The notes under the pieces are model-generated. The model searched no databases, was not told the origin of the DNA, and saw only the letters and a list, made by a program, of their open reading frames with translations. This document shows positions 43,035-51,647 of a DNA stretch of 64,000 bases, piece by piece. A program made the translations under genes and the position numbers. Numbering within the stretch: position 1 is the stretch's first letter; each line of letters opens with the position of its first letter. Source of the DNA: CAZVPF01 sp964628195 (GTDB lineage: Bacteria; Planctomycetota; Phycisphaerae; Sedimentisphaerales; Anaerohalosphaeraceae); contig CAZVPF010000017.1 in assembly GCA_964628195.1 (NCBI GenBank), positions 11,755-75,754 of the forward strand. The letters run 5' to 3'.

Positions 43035-44255
43035 ATGAAAAGCAGGTTTCGCACAATAACGCTTGATGATTACAAACCGTATATCGGCAGTGAAGCATGC
43101 AGCCGGATACTGGGCAAAGCGGAAAATCTGCGCGACCTGCACGTGACGAATTTGAACTCAACTTACTATGGCGGCGGTGTGGCCGAACTGCTTTCTTCAT
43201 TGACGCTTTTAATGAACTGCGTTGGTATAAAGACCGGGTGGCGCGCCATACAGGGGGCGCCCGACTTTTTCAGCATTACAAAAAAGATGCACAATGCCCT
43301 GCAGGGCGGCCAGATAAACCTTACCGATCGCAAGAAAAAGATATATGAAAACGTTATATGTCAAAACGCGATGCGCAACCATCTTACTCATGATATTGTA
43401 ATTATTCATGACCCCCAGCCGATAGGGATGATCAATCACTACAAGAAAAAAGGCCCATGGATTTGGCAATGTCATATAGATATCAGCAACAGGGATGAGG
43501 AACTTTGGAACTATCTCAAGCAGGATGTTGAAAAATATGATGCTGTTATCACAAGTCTTGACGATTACAAGCAGGAAATCGAGACCCCGCAGCTTCATTT
43601 CATGCCGGCTATAGATCCGTTCTCGATAAAGAACAGCGAACTTGAACAGGACGAGATTGACGAAAGGCTCGACCATTATGACATACCTACGGACAAGCCG
43701 CTGATTGTCCAGATATCCAGGTTCGATAAATGGAAGGACCCCGAGGGTGTTATAAAAGCTTTTAAAAAGGCTCGCAAAAAAATAGACGCAAGGCTGGTGC
43801 TGCTTGGAAATATCGCCAACGATGACCCTGAAGGTCCGCAGGTCTATCAGTCACTGCTGAAGCACCAGGCCGACGATATATTGATAATGACAAAACAGGA
43901 CACTGCAATGGTGAACGCTTTGCAGCGAAAGGCGGCGGTCGTTTTGCAGAAGTCGATTCGCGAAGGATTCGGGCTGACAGTTACCGAGGCGATGTGGAAA
44001 GGGACCGCTGTTATCGGCGGCAATGCCGGCGGAATAAAGTACCAGATAAAGGACAGGGAGAACGGTTTTCTTGTCGACAGTATTGACCAAACAGCCGAGA
44101 GAATGGTTGAGCTTATCAACGACAGGGACCTTGCAGACAGGCTGGGTAAAAAAGCGAGAGAAACAGTTGAAAAGAAATTTCTCATGACCAGGCTGCTTGA
44201 ACAGTACCTGGACCTGTTCAACTCGTTCGAGACAATTTACAAACTTAATATGTAA
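43035..44255 (+). CDS. GT4 glycosyltransferase, TreT-like trehalose synthase
   Basis: A 406-residue retaining glycosyltransferase. Its full-length layout resembles trehalose glycosyltransferring synthase: VTNLNSTYYGGGVAELL near the start, IIHDPQPIGM, IWQCHIDIS and PAIDPFSIKN in the middle, then SRFDKWKDP and the nucleotide-sugar site REGFGLTVTEAMWKGTAVIG. TreT makes trehalose from NDP-glucose and glucose, a typical compatible solute. Exact substrates need testing. AAGGAAA lies 8 bases before the ATG. The gene is preceded by the shared control element, fitting osmotic stress. Confidence 0.82.
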   Translation: MKSRFRTITLDDYKPYIGSEACSRILGKAENLRDLHVTNLNSTYYGGGVAELLSSLTLLMNCVGIKTGWRAIQGAPDFFSITKKMHNALQGGQINLTDRKKKIYENVICQNAMRNHLTHDIVIIHDPQPIGMINHYKKKGPWIWQCHIDISNRDEELWNYLKQDVEKYDAVITSLDDYKQEIETPQLHFMPAIDPFSIKNSELEQDEIDERLDHYDIPTDKPLIVQISRFDKWKDPEGVIKAFKKARKKIDARLVLLGNIANDDPEGPQVYQSLLKHQADDILIMTKQDTAMVNALQRKAAVVLQKSIREGFGLTVTEAMWKGTAVIGGNAGGIKYQIKDRENGFLVDSIDQTAERMVELINDRDLADRLGKKARETVEKKFLMTRLLEQYLDLFNSFETIYKLNM

Positions 44256-44292
44256 TTTCGAAGCAAACTGTGGTTTTTTGAAAGGAAAAAAA

Positions 44293-44787
44293 ATGAAACT
44301 CAAGACACTTGTTGTTATCGGCTTGATTTTGAGCTTAATAGTGGTCCTCGGTTGTGAGCAGCAGGACGGACAGACAGCCGGCACGCAGGACGCAATGACC
44401 AAAGAGCAGGTCAGGGAGCGAATAGATCAGCTCCAGGCAAAGCTTGACGAGATGCAGGAAAAGTATAACGAGCTTAAGACTCAGGACAAGGAAGCTCAAA
44501 GTGACGAGATGGAAGATATGATAGGCGATATGAAGGCACAGCTTGATATAATGGCGGTCTACTTCAGCGAAGGCTGGGACGGAGTGACTTCGGGCATGGA
44601 GCAAACTCTAAGCCGGATAACAGAAGCATATCAAACTTCGGATTACCTGCCGGAAAACAAACGCATTGAAAATGTAAAATCGGACAGCCAAAGCGCTGAC
44701 AGTAAAGACATGAAAGAAAACGCAGATAAGATGACCGCTTCCGGTTCCGGGGCAAAAACCGATACTGATAAAAGCGGAACTCAATAG
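44293..44787 (+). CDS. Small coiled-coil lipoprotein
   Basis: A 164-residue lipoprotein with a lipobox VVLGC (Cys at about residue 20) and a long coiled coil from about 38 to 90, rich in Glu, Gln and Lys (KEQVRERIDQLQAKLDEMQE). The tail is Ser/Lys/Asp-rich and disordered. Start chosen at ATG 44293 after GAAAGGAAA; the open frame upstream runs into the TreT gene. Role unknown; likely an envelope spacer or binding protein, co-transcribed with TreT. Confidence 0.8.
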   Translation: MKLKTLVVIGLILSLIVVLGCEQQDGQTAGTQDAMTKEQVRERIDQLQAKLDEMQEKYNELKTQDKEAQSDEMEDMIGDMKAQLDIMAVYFSEGWDGVTSGMEQTLSRITEAYQTSDYLPENKRIENVKSDSQSADSKDMKENADKMTASGSGAKTDTDKSGTQ

Positions 44788-44803
44788 TTTAAGCTGCTCA
44801 AAC

Positions 44804-44828
44804 AGGGCGGTTAATTTTTCCGCCCTTT
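44804..44828 (+). terminator. Terminator after the coiled-coil lipoprotein
   Basis: AGGGCGG (44804-44810) pairs with CCGCCCT (44820-44826) around a T-rich 9-base loop, followed by TTTAATATTTATT. Seven strong pairs with a T-rich tail make this a good candidate. Confidence 0.65.
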
Positions 44829-44863
44829 AATATTTATTCATAATTACTAAGCGGAGGCTGACT

Positions 44864-45136
44864 ATGAAACTCAATATTAAATCTTTTGCACTGACCTGCG
44901 GAATAGTCTGGGGGATTTGCATGTTCATATTTACATGGTGGATGATAGTTTTCGGCGACGGAGCGGTCGGTGAGAAAGTGCCGATCATAAGCGATATGTA
45001 TATTATGTACCGCATAAACCCGGCAGGGAGCATAGTAGGCCTGTTGTGGGGTTTCCTTGACGGGGCTATTGGCGGCCTGGTATTCGCGTGGCTGTATAAC
45101 CTGCTTACAGGGAAGATGCAAAAAGGCGAAATTTAA
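44864..45136 (+). CDS. Small two-helix membrane protein
   Basis: A 90-residue protein with two clear membrane segments (about 8-30 and 53-78), a short polar loop between them and GFLDGAIGGLVFAWLYNLL at the end. Similar proteins are often named bacteriophage holin in databases, but nothing phage-like lies nearby, so that name says little here. Glycines in the second helix (GxxxG-like) suggest oligomer formation. GCGGAGGC precedes the ATG. Confidence 0.75.
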   Translation: MKLNIKSFALTCGIVWGICMFIFTWWMIVFGDGAVGEKVPIISDMYIMYRINPAGSIVGLLWGFLDGAIGGLVFAWLYNLLTGKMQKGEI

Positions 45137-45177
45137 GCATAACTTTTTTATTAAAACGTTACTAAACAGGAAAACCG

Positions 45178-46023
45178 ATGACCGGTCTGGTTGGCATAAT
45201 AGCCCTTTTGATCATTGTTGGCTTGTCGTTGATAATTACGAGGGTTGCGACTATAGCCCTTACAAGTACCGGTATGTCCGAACAGTCGGCCCGTTTCCAG
45301 GCGCGCAGCGCGTTTACGGGAACGGGCTTTACGACAAGCGAGGCTGAGGTTGTTGTCAATCACCCCGTCAGGCGGCGGATAATAATGGTGCTTATGCTTC
45401 TGCGAAGCGCGGGGCTGGTTACTATAATTATATCGCTTATTCTTTCCTTTGTGGGGACCGACGGCGGACCGGGGAGAATAACAAGGCTTTTGATAATCGC
45501 TGTTGGCGTGGGGGTGTTATGGAAGCTCTCGACAAGCAAAAGGGTCGATAAGTATGTTAATAAACTTATCAAAAAAGCTTTGCGGAAATGGACCGACCTT
45601 GACATACATGACTACGTGGGCCTTTTAAGACTCTCGGGCGAGTACAGTGTCAATGAGATGCAGGTTCAGGAGGGTGACTGGATCGAAGGCAGAAAACTCA
45701 GCGAGTGCAACCTTAAACAGGAGGGCGTTACGGTGCTGGGCATAATTCGCAGCGACGGCACATATATAGGCGGACCGAGAGGAAATTCGGAGGTTTTCAC
45801 TGACGATACATTGATTCTTTACGGCAAATCGGAAACACTTAACGATCTCGATAAACGAAGAAACGACACCGAGGGTGAGCGTTCGCATGAAGAAGCTGTT
45901 CAAAGACACAGCAGAACAAAACAAAGCGAAGACCAGAAGGACAGGCGGTTTGTAGAAAAAAAGAAGACAAAACACGGCCGTGAAAGCCAAACCAAACCAC
46001 AAGAACAGGAGAGTATGTCATGA
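45178..46023 (+). CDS. Membrane protein with TrkA-C (RCK_C) domain
   Basis: A 281-residue protein with two or three N-terminal helices (about 3-30, 65-85 and 95-115), a linker, and an RCK_C/TrkA-C-like domain at about 150-225 (EMQVQEGDWIEGRKLSECNL, then VLGIIRSDGTYIGGPRGNSEVFTDDTLILYG). It ends in a highly charged, disordered tail rich in Arg, Lys, Glu and Gln. RCK_C domains sense ligands on ion channels and transporters, so ion control is likely. Its stop overlaps the PRC-barrel start (ATGA). Confidence 0.85.
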   Translation: MTGLVGIIALLIIVGLSLIITRVATIALTSTGMSEQSARFQARSAFTGTGFTTSEAEVVVNHPVRRRIIMVLMLLRSAGLVTIIISLILSFVGTDGGPGRITRLLIIAVGVGVLWKLSTSKRVDKYVNKLIKKALRKWTDLDIHDYVGLLRLSGEYSVNEMQVQEGDWIEGRKLSECNLKQEGVTVLGIIRSDGTYIGGPRGNSEVFTDDTLILYGKSETLNDLDKRRNDTEGERSHEEAVQRHSRTKQSEDQKDRRFVEKKKTKHGRESQTKPQEQESMS

Positions 46024-46760
46024 TGTACAATTTGATGAAAATGAAGGGTTTTAAGATAGACACTTCCGATGGCGAGGCGGGAAAGATCGCGGACTTTCTT
46101 TTTGATGACATGTCCTGGACAGTCCGTTATGTGGAGGTTAATACGGGCTCGTGGCTGTTCGGCAGGCGGGTTCTTATTTCGCCCTCGCATATTTCCGCGG
46201 TTATGTTCAAACAGGAAAAAATACAGGTCGATCTCACGCAAAAGCAGGTAGAGAACAGCCCCGACCTGGCGACAGACAAGCCCGTTTCAAGACAATACGA
46301 AACTGCGTTTCATGACTACTACGGCATGTCCCCCTACTGGTTCGATGCCGGGGACCCGTATATGAATACCGGTGTTCCCGAATTTCAAAAGGAGTTTGAC
46401 GAAAAAAAGGATCAGGATCCGCACTTGCGCAGCATGAACGAAGTAACAGGCTACAATATCGCCACAAAAGACGACGGGCTGGGCAAGGTAGACGACCTGC
46501 TGGCAGAACAAGAGCAATGGGTGATAAGATATCTGCTGATCGACACAAAGATATTGCTTCCCGGCAAAAAGGTCCTCGTGTCAACCCAGTGGATAAAAGA
46601 CGTTGACTGGGGTCAGAAGCATATTGTCGCGGACCTCGAAAAGGAGCAGATAAAACAAAGCCCCGAGTACGACGACTCGACACCGCCGGAGAGGGACTAC
46701 GAGGTTAAACTGCATGAGTTTTACGGTAAAGCGCCATACTGGCAAGCGAGCGCGATGTAA
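46020..46760 (+). CDS. Protein with two PRC-barrel domains
   Basis: A 246-residue soluble protein with two PRC-barrel-like halves, each about 70-100 residues (first GFKIDTSDGEAGKIADFLFDD and WTVRYVEVNTGSWL; second GYNIATKDDGLGKVDDLLAEQ and WVIRYLLIDTKILLPGKKVLV). Each half ends in ...YGMSPYWFDAG or FYGKAPYWQAS. PRC-barrels in this form occur in stress loci and act through an unknown ligand. The gene is translationally coupled to the TrkA-C gene by an ATGA overlap. Confidence 0.87.
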   Translation: MMYNLMKMKGFKIDTSDGEAGKIADFLFDDMSWTVRYVEVNTGSWLFGRRVLISPSHISAVMFKQEKIQVDLTQKQVENSPDLATDKPVSRQYETAFHDYYGMSPYWFDAGDPYMNTGVPEFQKEFDEKKDQDPHLRSMNEVTGYNIATKDDGLGKVDDLLAEQEQWVIRYLLIDTKILLPGKKVLVSTQWIKDVDWGQKHIVADLEKEQIKQSPEYDDSTPPERDYEVKLHEFYGKAPYWQASAM

Positions 46761-46761
46761 A

Positions 46762-47496
46762 ATGGAAAAAGGCAAAACATATATAGGCACGTCCGGCTGG
46801 AACTACCCGCATTGGCGGGGCCGTTTTTATGATACAAAAGACGGGGAAGATGGATACCTTGATTTTTACAAAGGCGTTTTTGACACCGTTGAGATCAACA
46901 ACAGCTTTTATCAGCTTCCGGGCATAGATGTTATAGAAAACTGGGTTGATACGGTCGGCGAAGCTTTCACTTTCAGTGTAAAGGCAAGCAGGTACATCAC
47001 GCACATGAAAAAGCTGAGGAGGCCCGAAGAGGCGCTGGATATGTTCTTCGAGAGGGTAAACTATTTCGGCAAAACGCTCGGACCGATACTCTTTCAGCTT
47101 CCGCCGAGATGGAACTGCAATGCCGAACGTCTCGCAGAGTTCCTGAAACTGCTGCCCGACGGTCAGCGATGCACATTCGAGTTCAGGGACGATTCCTGGT
47201 ATAATGACGAAGTTTACCGTCTGCTTGAGCAATATAACGCGGCATTTTGTATTTATGACATGTCAGGGGAAGTCTCACCGAAAAAGGTCACCGCCGACTT
47301 TGTATATATTCGGCTGCACGGTCCGCGCTACGCTTACGAGGGCAGCTACGATAATACACAGCTTTCCGGCTGGGCCAGCGCCGTCTCCACGTGGACATCG
47401 AAGGGTATGGACGTATACTTCTATTTCGATAACGACCAGGCCGGCTACGCACCCAAAAACGCGCAAAGTCTCAAGCAGATGCTTGAAAAGGAATAA
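46762..47496 (+). CDS. DUF72 family protein
   Basis: A 244-residue TIM-barrel-type DUF72 (YecE) protein. Family marks include YIGTSGWNYPHWRGRFYD, TVEINNSFYQLP, FSVKASRYITHMKKL, LGPILFQLPPRW, FEFRDDSWYNDEVY and the end YVYFYFDNDQAGYAPKNA-like block. Function is not established; the fold suggests an enzyme on nucleic acid or sugar. The start is ATG 46762, one base after the PRC-barrel stop. PolX starts one base after its stop. Confidence 0.9.
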   Translation: MEKGKTYIGTSGWNYPHWRGRFYDTKDGEDGYLDFYKGVFDTVEINNSFYQLPGIDVIENWVDTVGEAFTFSVKASRYITHMKKLRRPEEALDMFFERVNYFGKTLGPILFQLPPRWNCNAERLAEFLKLLPDGQRCTFEFRDDSWYNDEVYRLLEQYNAAFCIYDMSGEVSPKKVTADFVYIRLHGPRYAYEGSYDNTQLSGWASAVSTWTSKGMDVYFYFDNDQAGYAPKNAQSLKQMLEKE

Positions 47497-47497
47497 T

Positions 47498-49231
47498 ATG
47501 CCCGTTCATAATTCGGATATCGCAGAACTGTTCAATAAGACAGCCGATCTGCTGGAGATAAAAGGCGAAAATCGTTTTCGTGTGCGTGCTTATCGCGATG
47601 CGGCGAGGACTATAGAAAGCCTTTCGCAAAACGCAGCAGATATGATAGATAACGGCAGGGACCTTTCCGAACTGTCGGGCATAGGCAGGGACCTGGCAGG
47701 CAAGATAAGTGAAATCGTCAGGAATAAAAAATTCAAACTGCTTGAGGATTTGAAGAAGGAAGTGCCCGAGGAGCTTGCCGAGCTGATGAATATATCCAAC
47801 CTCGGCCCGAAAAGGGTTGCAGCTTTATACCGGGAACTGGATATTAAATCTTTCAGCGACCTGCAAAAGGCATTGGATGAGGGGCATATAAAGGAGCTCG
47901 AAGGATTCGGTGAGAAAATGCAGCAGCAGATTGCGCAGGCGGTTAAGAAATATGAAAACCGCGGCCCTGCAAGGATGAAACTTATACGCGCAGAAGAAAT
48001 AATAAAACCGTTTTATGAATACCTGGAAAAATCAAAAGGTGTTAAGGACCTTGCCATCGCGGGCAGCTATCGCCGCAGAAAGGAAACCGTCGGAGATATC
48101 GACATACTCGCGACGTGCAAAAAGGGTTCGGATATAATGGACAGGTTTGCCGGGTATGATGAGGTTGAGAACGTAGTTTCAAAGGGCAGTTCAAAGTCCA
48201 CGGTTATTTTGCGAAGCGGCCTGCAGGTTGATCTCCGGGTAATGGCGGAGGTAAGTTACGGGGCGGCAATGGTTTATTTTACCGGCTCAAAGGAGCATAA
48301 TATTGCTGTTCGCAAGATAGGCGTATCGAAAAAATACAAGATAAACGAGTACGGTATCTTTAAAAAGGAAGATAAACGGGTCGCGGGCAAAACAGAGCAG
48401 GAGGTTTACGAAAAGATAGGCCTTAAGTGGGTGCCGCCCGAGCTTCGGGAAAACCGCGGCGAGGTAGAGGCAGCGAAAAAAAAAGATGCACTGCCGAACC
48501 TCGTTGAACCTGGTGATATTAAAGGCGACCTGCACTGTCATTCCAAATATACCGACGGGCGGGCGAGTATCGAAGAAATGGCCGAGGCCGCAAAAAAGAT
48601 GGGCTATGATTATATCGCCATGACGGATCATTCTCAAAAGGTTACCGTTGCAGGAGGCCTGGATGAGAAGCAGCTCAGAAAGCAGCTCAAGGAGATAGAC
48701 AAGATAAACGAAAAGCTCAGGGATTTCACAATATTGAAAGGCTGCGAGGTTGACATTCTCGAAGACGGCGGGCTCGATCTGCCGGATGAAGTGCTTGACG
48801 AACTGGATATGACGGTCTGTTCGGTGCATTCAAAGTTCAACCTTTCCCGCGATAAACAGACCAGGCGAGTTATAAAGGCAATGGACAACCATAACTTCAC
48901 CGTATTCGGGCATCCTACCGGCAGGCTGATAAACGAGCGCGAGGCCTATGAGATAGATATCGAAAAGGTTATAAAAGCCGCATCCGAAAGGGGTGTTTTT
49001 CTCGAACTTAACTGCCACCCCGAAAGGCTTGACCTCAACGACATTCACTGCAAGGCCGCGAAAGAGGCGGGTGTGAAAATTGTTCTTTCAACGGACTCTC
49101 ATCGCACCAGCGATCTCGATTATATGCGTTTCGGTATTTACCAGGCCAGGCGGGGCTGGGTGGAAAAAAAGGATGTTGTAAACACTCACTCGCTCAGCAC
49201 GCTCAAAAAGATGCTCGCGGGAAGGAAATGA
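47498..49231 (+). CDS. polX: DNA polymerase/3'-5' exonuclease PolX
   Basis: A 577-residue family X DNA polymerase joined to a PHP phosphoesterase. The N-terminal helix-hairpin-helix region (ALYRELDI, LSGIGRDLAGKI), the polymerase metal site GSYRRRKETVGDIDIL and the PHP residues GDLHCHSKYTDG, MTDHSQK and CSVHSKF are intact. PolX fills short gaps in base-excision repair, so it fits with MutM nearby. The start is ATG 47498; the frame is open far upstream inside DUF72 but not used. Confidence 0.95.
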   Translation: MPVHNSDIAELFNKTADLLEIKGENRFRVRAYRDAARTIESLSQNAADMIDNGRDLSELSGIGRDLAGKISEIVRNKKFKLLEDLKKEVPEELAELMNISNLGPKRVAALYRELDIKSFSDLQKALDEGHIKELEGFGEKMQQQIAQAVKKYENRGPARMKLIRAEEIIKPFYEYLEKSKGVKDLAIAGSYRRRKETVGDIDILATCKKGSDIMDRFAGYDEVENVVSKGSSKSTVILRSGLQVDLRVMAEVSYGAAMVYFTGSKEHNIAVRKIGVSKKYKINEYGIFKKEDKRVAGKTEQEVYEKIGLKWVPPELRENRGEVEAAKKKDALPNLVEPGDIKGDLHCHSKYTDGRASIEEMAEAAKKMGYDYIAMTDHSQKVTVAGGLDEKQLRKQLKEIDKINEKLRDFTILKGCEVDILEDGGLDLPDEVLDELDMTVCSVHSKFNLSRDKQTRRVIKAMDNHNFTVFGHPTGRLINEREAYEIDIEKVIKAASERGVFLELNCHPERLDLNDIHCKAAKEAGVKIVLSTDSHRTSDLDYMRFGIYQARRGWVEKKDVVNTHSLSTLKKMLAGRK

Positions 49232-49247
49232 TCGACGGAGACAGAAG

Positions 49248-50465
49248 ATGCAGCACCAGGTAACAGTTACGGTCATGGTGATGGGGGCGTTGGTAATATC
49301 TGCGCTTTTATTGAAATCACTTTCGAGACTGATAAAAATACCCGCGTTGGTTTTTTTTATAATTCTCGGTGCGGGGATTAATATACTTGCCCCCTATATT
49401 CAGGGTTTTTCCATAAAACCGGATGCCGAAAATATCTTTATATTCCTCGCAGATCTCGGGATAATAGTACTGCTCTTTAAAATAGGACTCGACAGCAATC
49501 TCAAAAAAATGATCCAGAATCTCACCAGGGCCGGCTTTGTCGGGATAACTGCATTGCTGTTTTCCGTCGCGGCGGGATATGTCTCGGCTCGCTATATTTT
49601 AAACCTGCCTGTGTTAGCATCGGCTTCGGTCGCAGCCGCTCTTTCGGCCACGAGCGTTGGAATACCCGCAAGTATTTGGGCAGACAGACGCAAAATAGAT
49701 ACAAAGGCCGGGCAGCTTTTTGTTGATATGGCCGAATTCGACGATATCGCGGGTGTGATATTAATGGCAATGCTTTTTGCAGTGCTGGACAATGCATCAG
49801 GCAGTGAAAATGCTTTGGGATTTTCCGCCGCTGCTGTTCATTTCCTCAAGCTTTTGGGTAAGCTTTTACTGTTCATGCTCGCATGTGTTTTGTTTTCGCA
49901 TTATGCCGAAAAGCCCCTGCGTAAAAAATTGTCACAGCTTGAAAAACCGCCGGACCTGACGATAGTTGTCATAGCAGCGGGGATAATAATAGCTTCGGTC
50001 GCGGGGCTTATGGGTTTTTCTCTTGCCATAGGGGCTTTTTTCGCGGGCCTTATTTTCAGCAGGGACCCGGACTCGGTAAAGGACCAGACTGCTTTTGACG
50101 TTCTCTATGACCTGTTCACTCCGTTTTTCTTCATTCACGTCGGTTTGAACATCGAACCGGGCGCCGGTGCCGGTATTATTGTTCCCTCTTTGGTGATTCT
50201 AACCGCTGCTGTTCTGGGTAAATATATCGGTACATTCCTGCCGGCTGTTTTAATCAGTGACAAAAAAACATCGGCGGTTCTTGCGGTCAGTATGATACCC
50301 AGGGCCGAAATCACGCTTATTATTGCCCAGGCTGTGGCGGCAAAAAATATTATTGACCGCAATATTTACGCGGGGCTTGTCATTACCTCACTGCTTACCT
50401 GTCTTGTGCCGCCTGCTGTTTTGAAGCACCAGCTTAAAGGTATTGAAAAAGACAAAAATAATTAG
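49248..50465 (+). CDS. CPA2 (Kef/RosB-type) cation:proton antiporter, no RCK domain
   Basis: A 405-residue protein of about 12 membrane helices, the transporter core of the Kef/CPA2 family. The central ADLGIIVLLFKIGL, ASASVAAALSATSVG and GFSLAIGAFFAGLIFSRDP are conserved. The usual C-terminal TrkA-N domain is missing; the gene ends right after the last helix (KHQLKGIEKDKNN). Na+/K+ versus H+ exchange cannot be decided here. It starts 16 bases after PolX. Confidence 0.88.
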   Translation: MQHQVTVTVMVMGALVISALLLKSLSRLIKIPALVFFIILGAGINILAPYIQGFSIKPDAENIFIFLADLGIIVLLFKIGLDSNLKKMIQNLTRAGFVGITALLFSVAAGYVSARYILNLPVLASASVAAALSATSVGIPASIWADRRKIDTKAGQLFVDMAEFDDIAGVILMAMLFAVLDNASGSENALGFSAAAVHFLKLLGKLLLFMLACVLFSHYAEKPLRKKLSQLEKPPDLTIVVIAAGIIIASVAGLMGFSLAIGAFFAGLIFSRDPDSVKDQTAFDVLYDLFTPFFFIHVGLNIEPGAGAGIIVPSLVILTAAVLGKYIGTFLPAVLISDKKTSAVLAVSMIPRAEITLIIAQAVAAKNIIDRNIYAGLVITSLLTCLVPPAVLKHQLKGIEKDKNN

Positions 50466-50510
50466 CATTCGATTTACAGTTTATAACAAAAAAGGAAAGA
50501 GAGGCGTTTA

Positions 50511-51647
50511 ATGTTCGGTAAGAAGATAAAACTTTTCAACCTGCTCGGGTTCCAGGTAAGTATCGACCTGAGCTGGATAATACTTGCGGTTTTGATAACC
50601 TGGTCCCTTTCGAAGGGGCTGTTTCCGCAATATTACGAGGGACTTTCGACGGGCACCTACTGGATAATGGGAATCGCCGGCATGATCGGGCTGGTGTTTT
50701 CGATAGTCTTCCACGAGTTCTGCCACTCGCTTGTTGCTCGTAAGTACGGCATGCCGATGAAAGGGATAACGCTTTTTATATTCGGCGGGGTGGCCGAGAT
50801 GGATGACGAACCCATAAGCCCCAAAGCCGAGTTTCTAATGGCAATAGCAGGACCGATATCGAGCATATTCATCGGTTTCGTTTTCCTTGGGCTTCTTCAG
50901 CTCAGCGGCCGGCTTGAATGGTCAAAACCTTTCAAAGGAGTCATCGGTTACCTGATGTTTATCAATTTCATACTCGCCGGGTTCAATCTTATACCGGCGT
51001 TTCCGCTGGACGGCGGCAGGGTTTTGCGTTCGGCGCTTTGGGGCTGGAAAAATGACCTGAACAAGGCGACAAGGATAAGCTCAAATTTCGGCTCGGCCTT
51101 TGCTGTACTTCTCATGATACTCGGTGTTTTGTCGATACTCGCGGGCAACTTTATAGGCGGGCTTTGGTGGCTGCTGATCGGTTTATTCATTAAAGGCGCT
51201 TCGCAGGGGTCATATCAGAACCTGGTATTCCGCAACATGATATCGGGCAAGACAGTCGGCGAACTTATGACAACGGACCCGGTTACCATACCTGCCGATA
51301 TCAGCCTCAGCGAGGCTGTCGAGGAATATTTTTATAAGTACCATCACCGCATGTACCCCGTCGTGCGGGACGGCGAGCTTGTGGGATGTCTTACGACAAG
51401 GCAGCTTCAGAATTTTCCGAAGGGCCTGTGGCACGAGCAGAACGTGTCCGATATCGCTCACAAATGCGACGACAGCAATATGGTTGATGTCAACGCCGAC
51501 GCCTTCAGGCTTCTAAAGGATTTTAATAAGATGCAGCACAGCCGCCTGCTTGTTGTGCAAAACGGCAAGCTCAAAGGTGTTATAACGCACAAGGATATTA
51601 TGGATTACCTGCTGATACGAAACGACCTTGAAGCGAGACATGCTTAA
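50511..51647 (+). CDS. Site-2 protease (M50 family) with CBS domains
   Basis: A 378-residue membrane metalloprotease. The zinc site HEFCH is at residues 68-72 (HExxH) and the second site is PAFPLDGGRVL with Asp167. C-terminal to the helices are two CBS domains (about 245-375; LMTTDPVTIPADISLSEAV and LLVVQNGKLKGVITHKD). It matches the CBS-containing S2P group (Rip3/sll0528-like), which cuts membrane-bound regulators and senses adenine nucleotides. Its stop overlaps the convergent LPD gene by 4 bases. Confidence 0.92.
   Translation: MFGKKIKLFNLLGFQVSIDLSWIILAVLITWSLSKGLFPQYYEGLSTGTYWIMGIAGMIGLVFSIVFHEFCHSLVARKYGMPMKGITLFIFGGVAEMDDEPISPKAEFLMAIAGPISSIFIGFVFLGLLQLSGRLEWSKPFKGVIGYLMFINFILAGFNLIPAFPLDGGRVLRSALWGWKNDLNKATRISSNFGSAFAVLLMILGVLSILAGNFIGGLWWLLIGLFIKGASQGSYQNLVFRNMISGKTVGELMTTDPVTIPADISLSEAVEEYFYKYHHRMYPVVRDGELVGCLTTRQLQNFPKGLWHEQNVSDIAHKCDDSNMVDVNADAFRLLKDFNKMQHSRLLVVQNGKLKGVITHKDIMDYLLIRNDLEARHA

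Noticed and set aside
44864..45136. Prophage holin
   Set aside because: The database-style name holin may be applied to this family, but no lysin, capsid, integrase or other phage gene is near.
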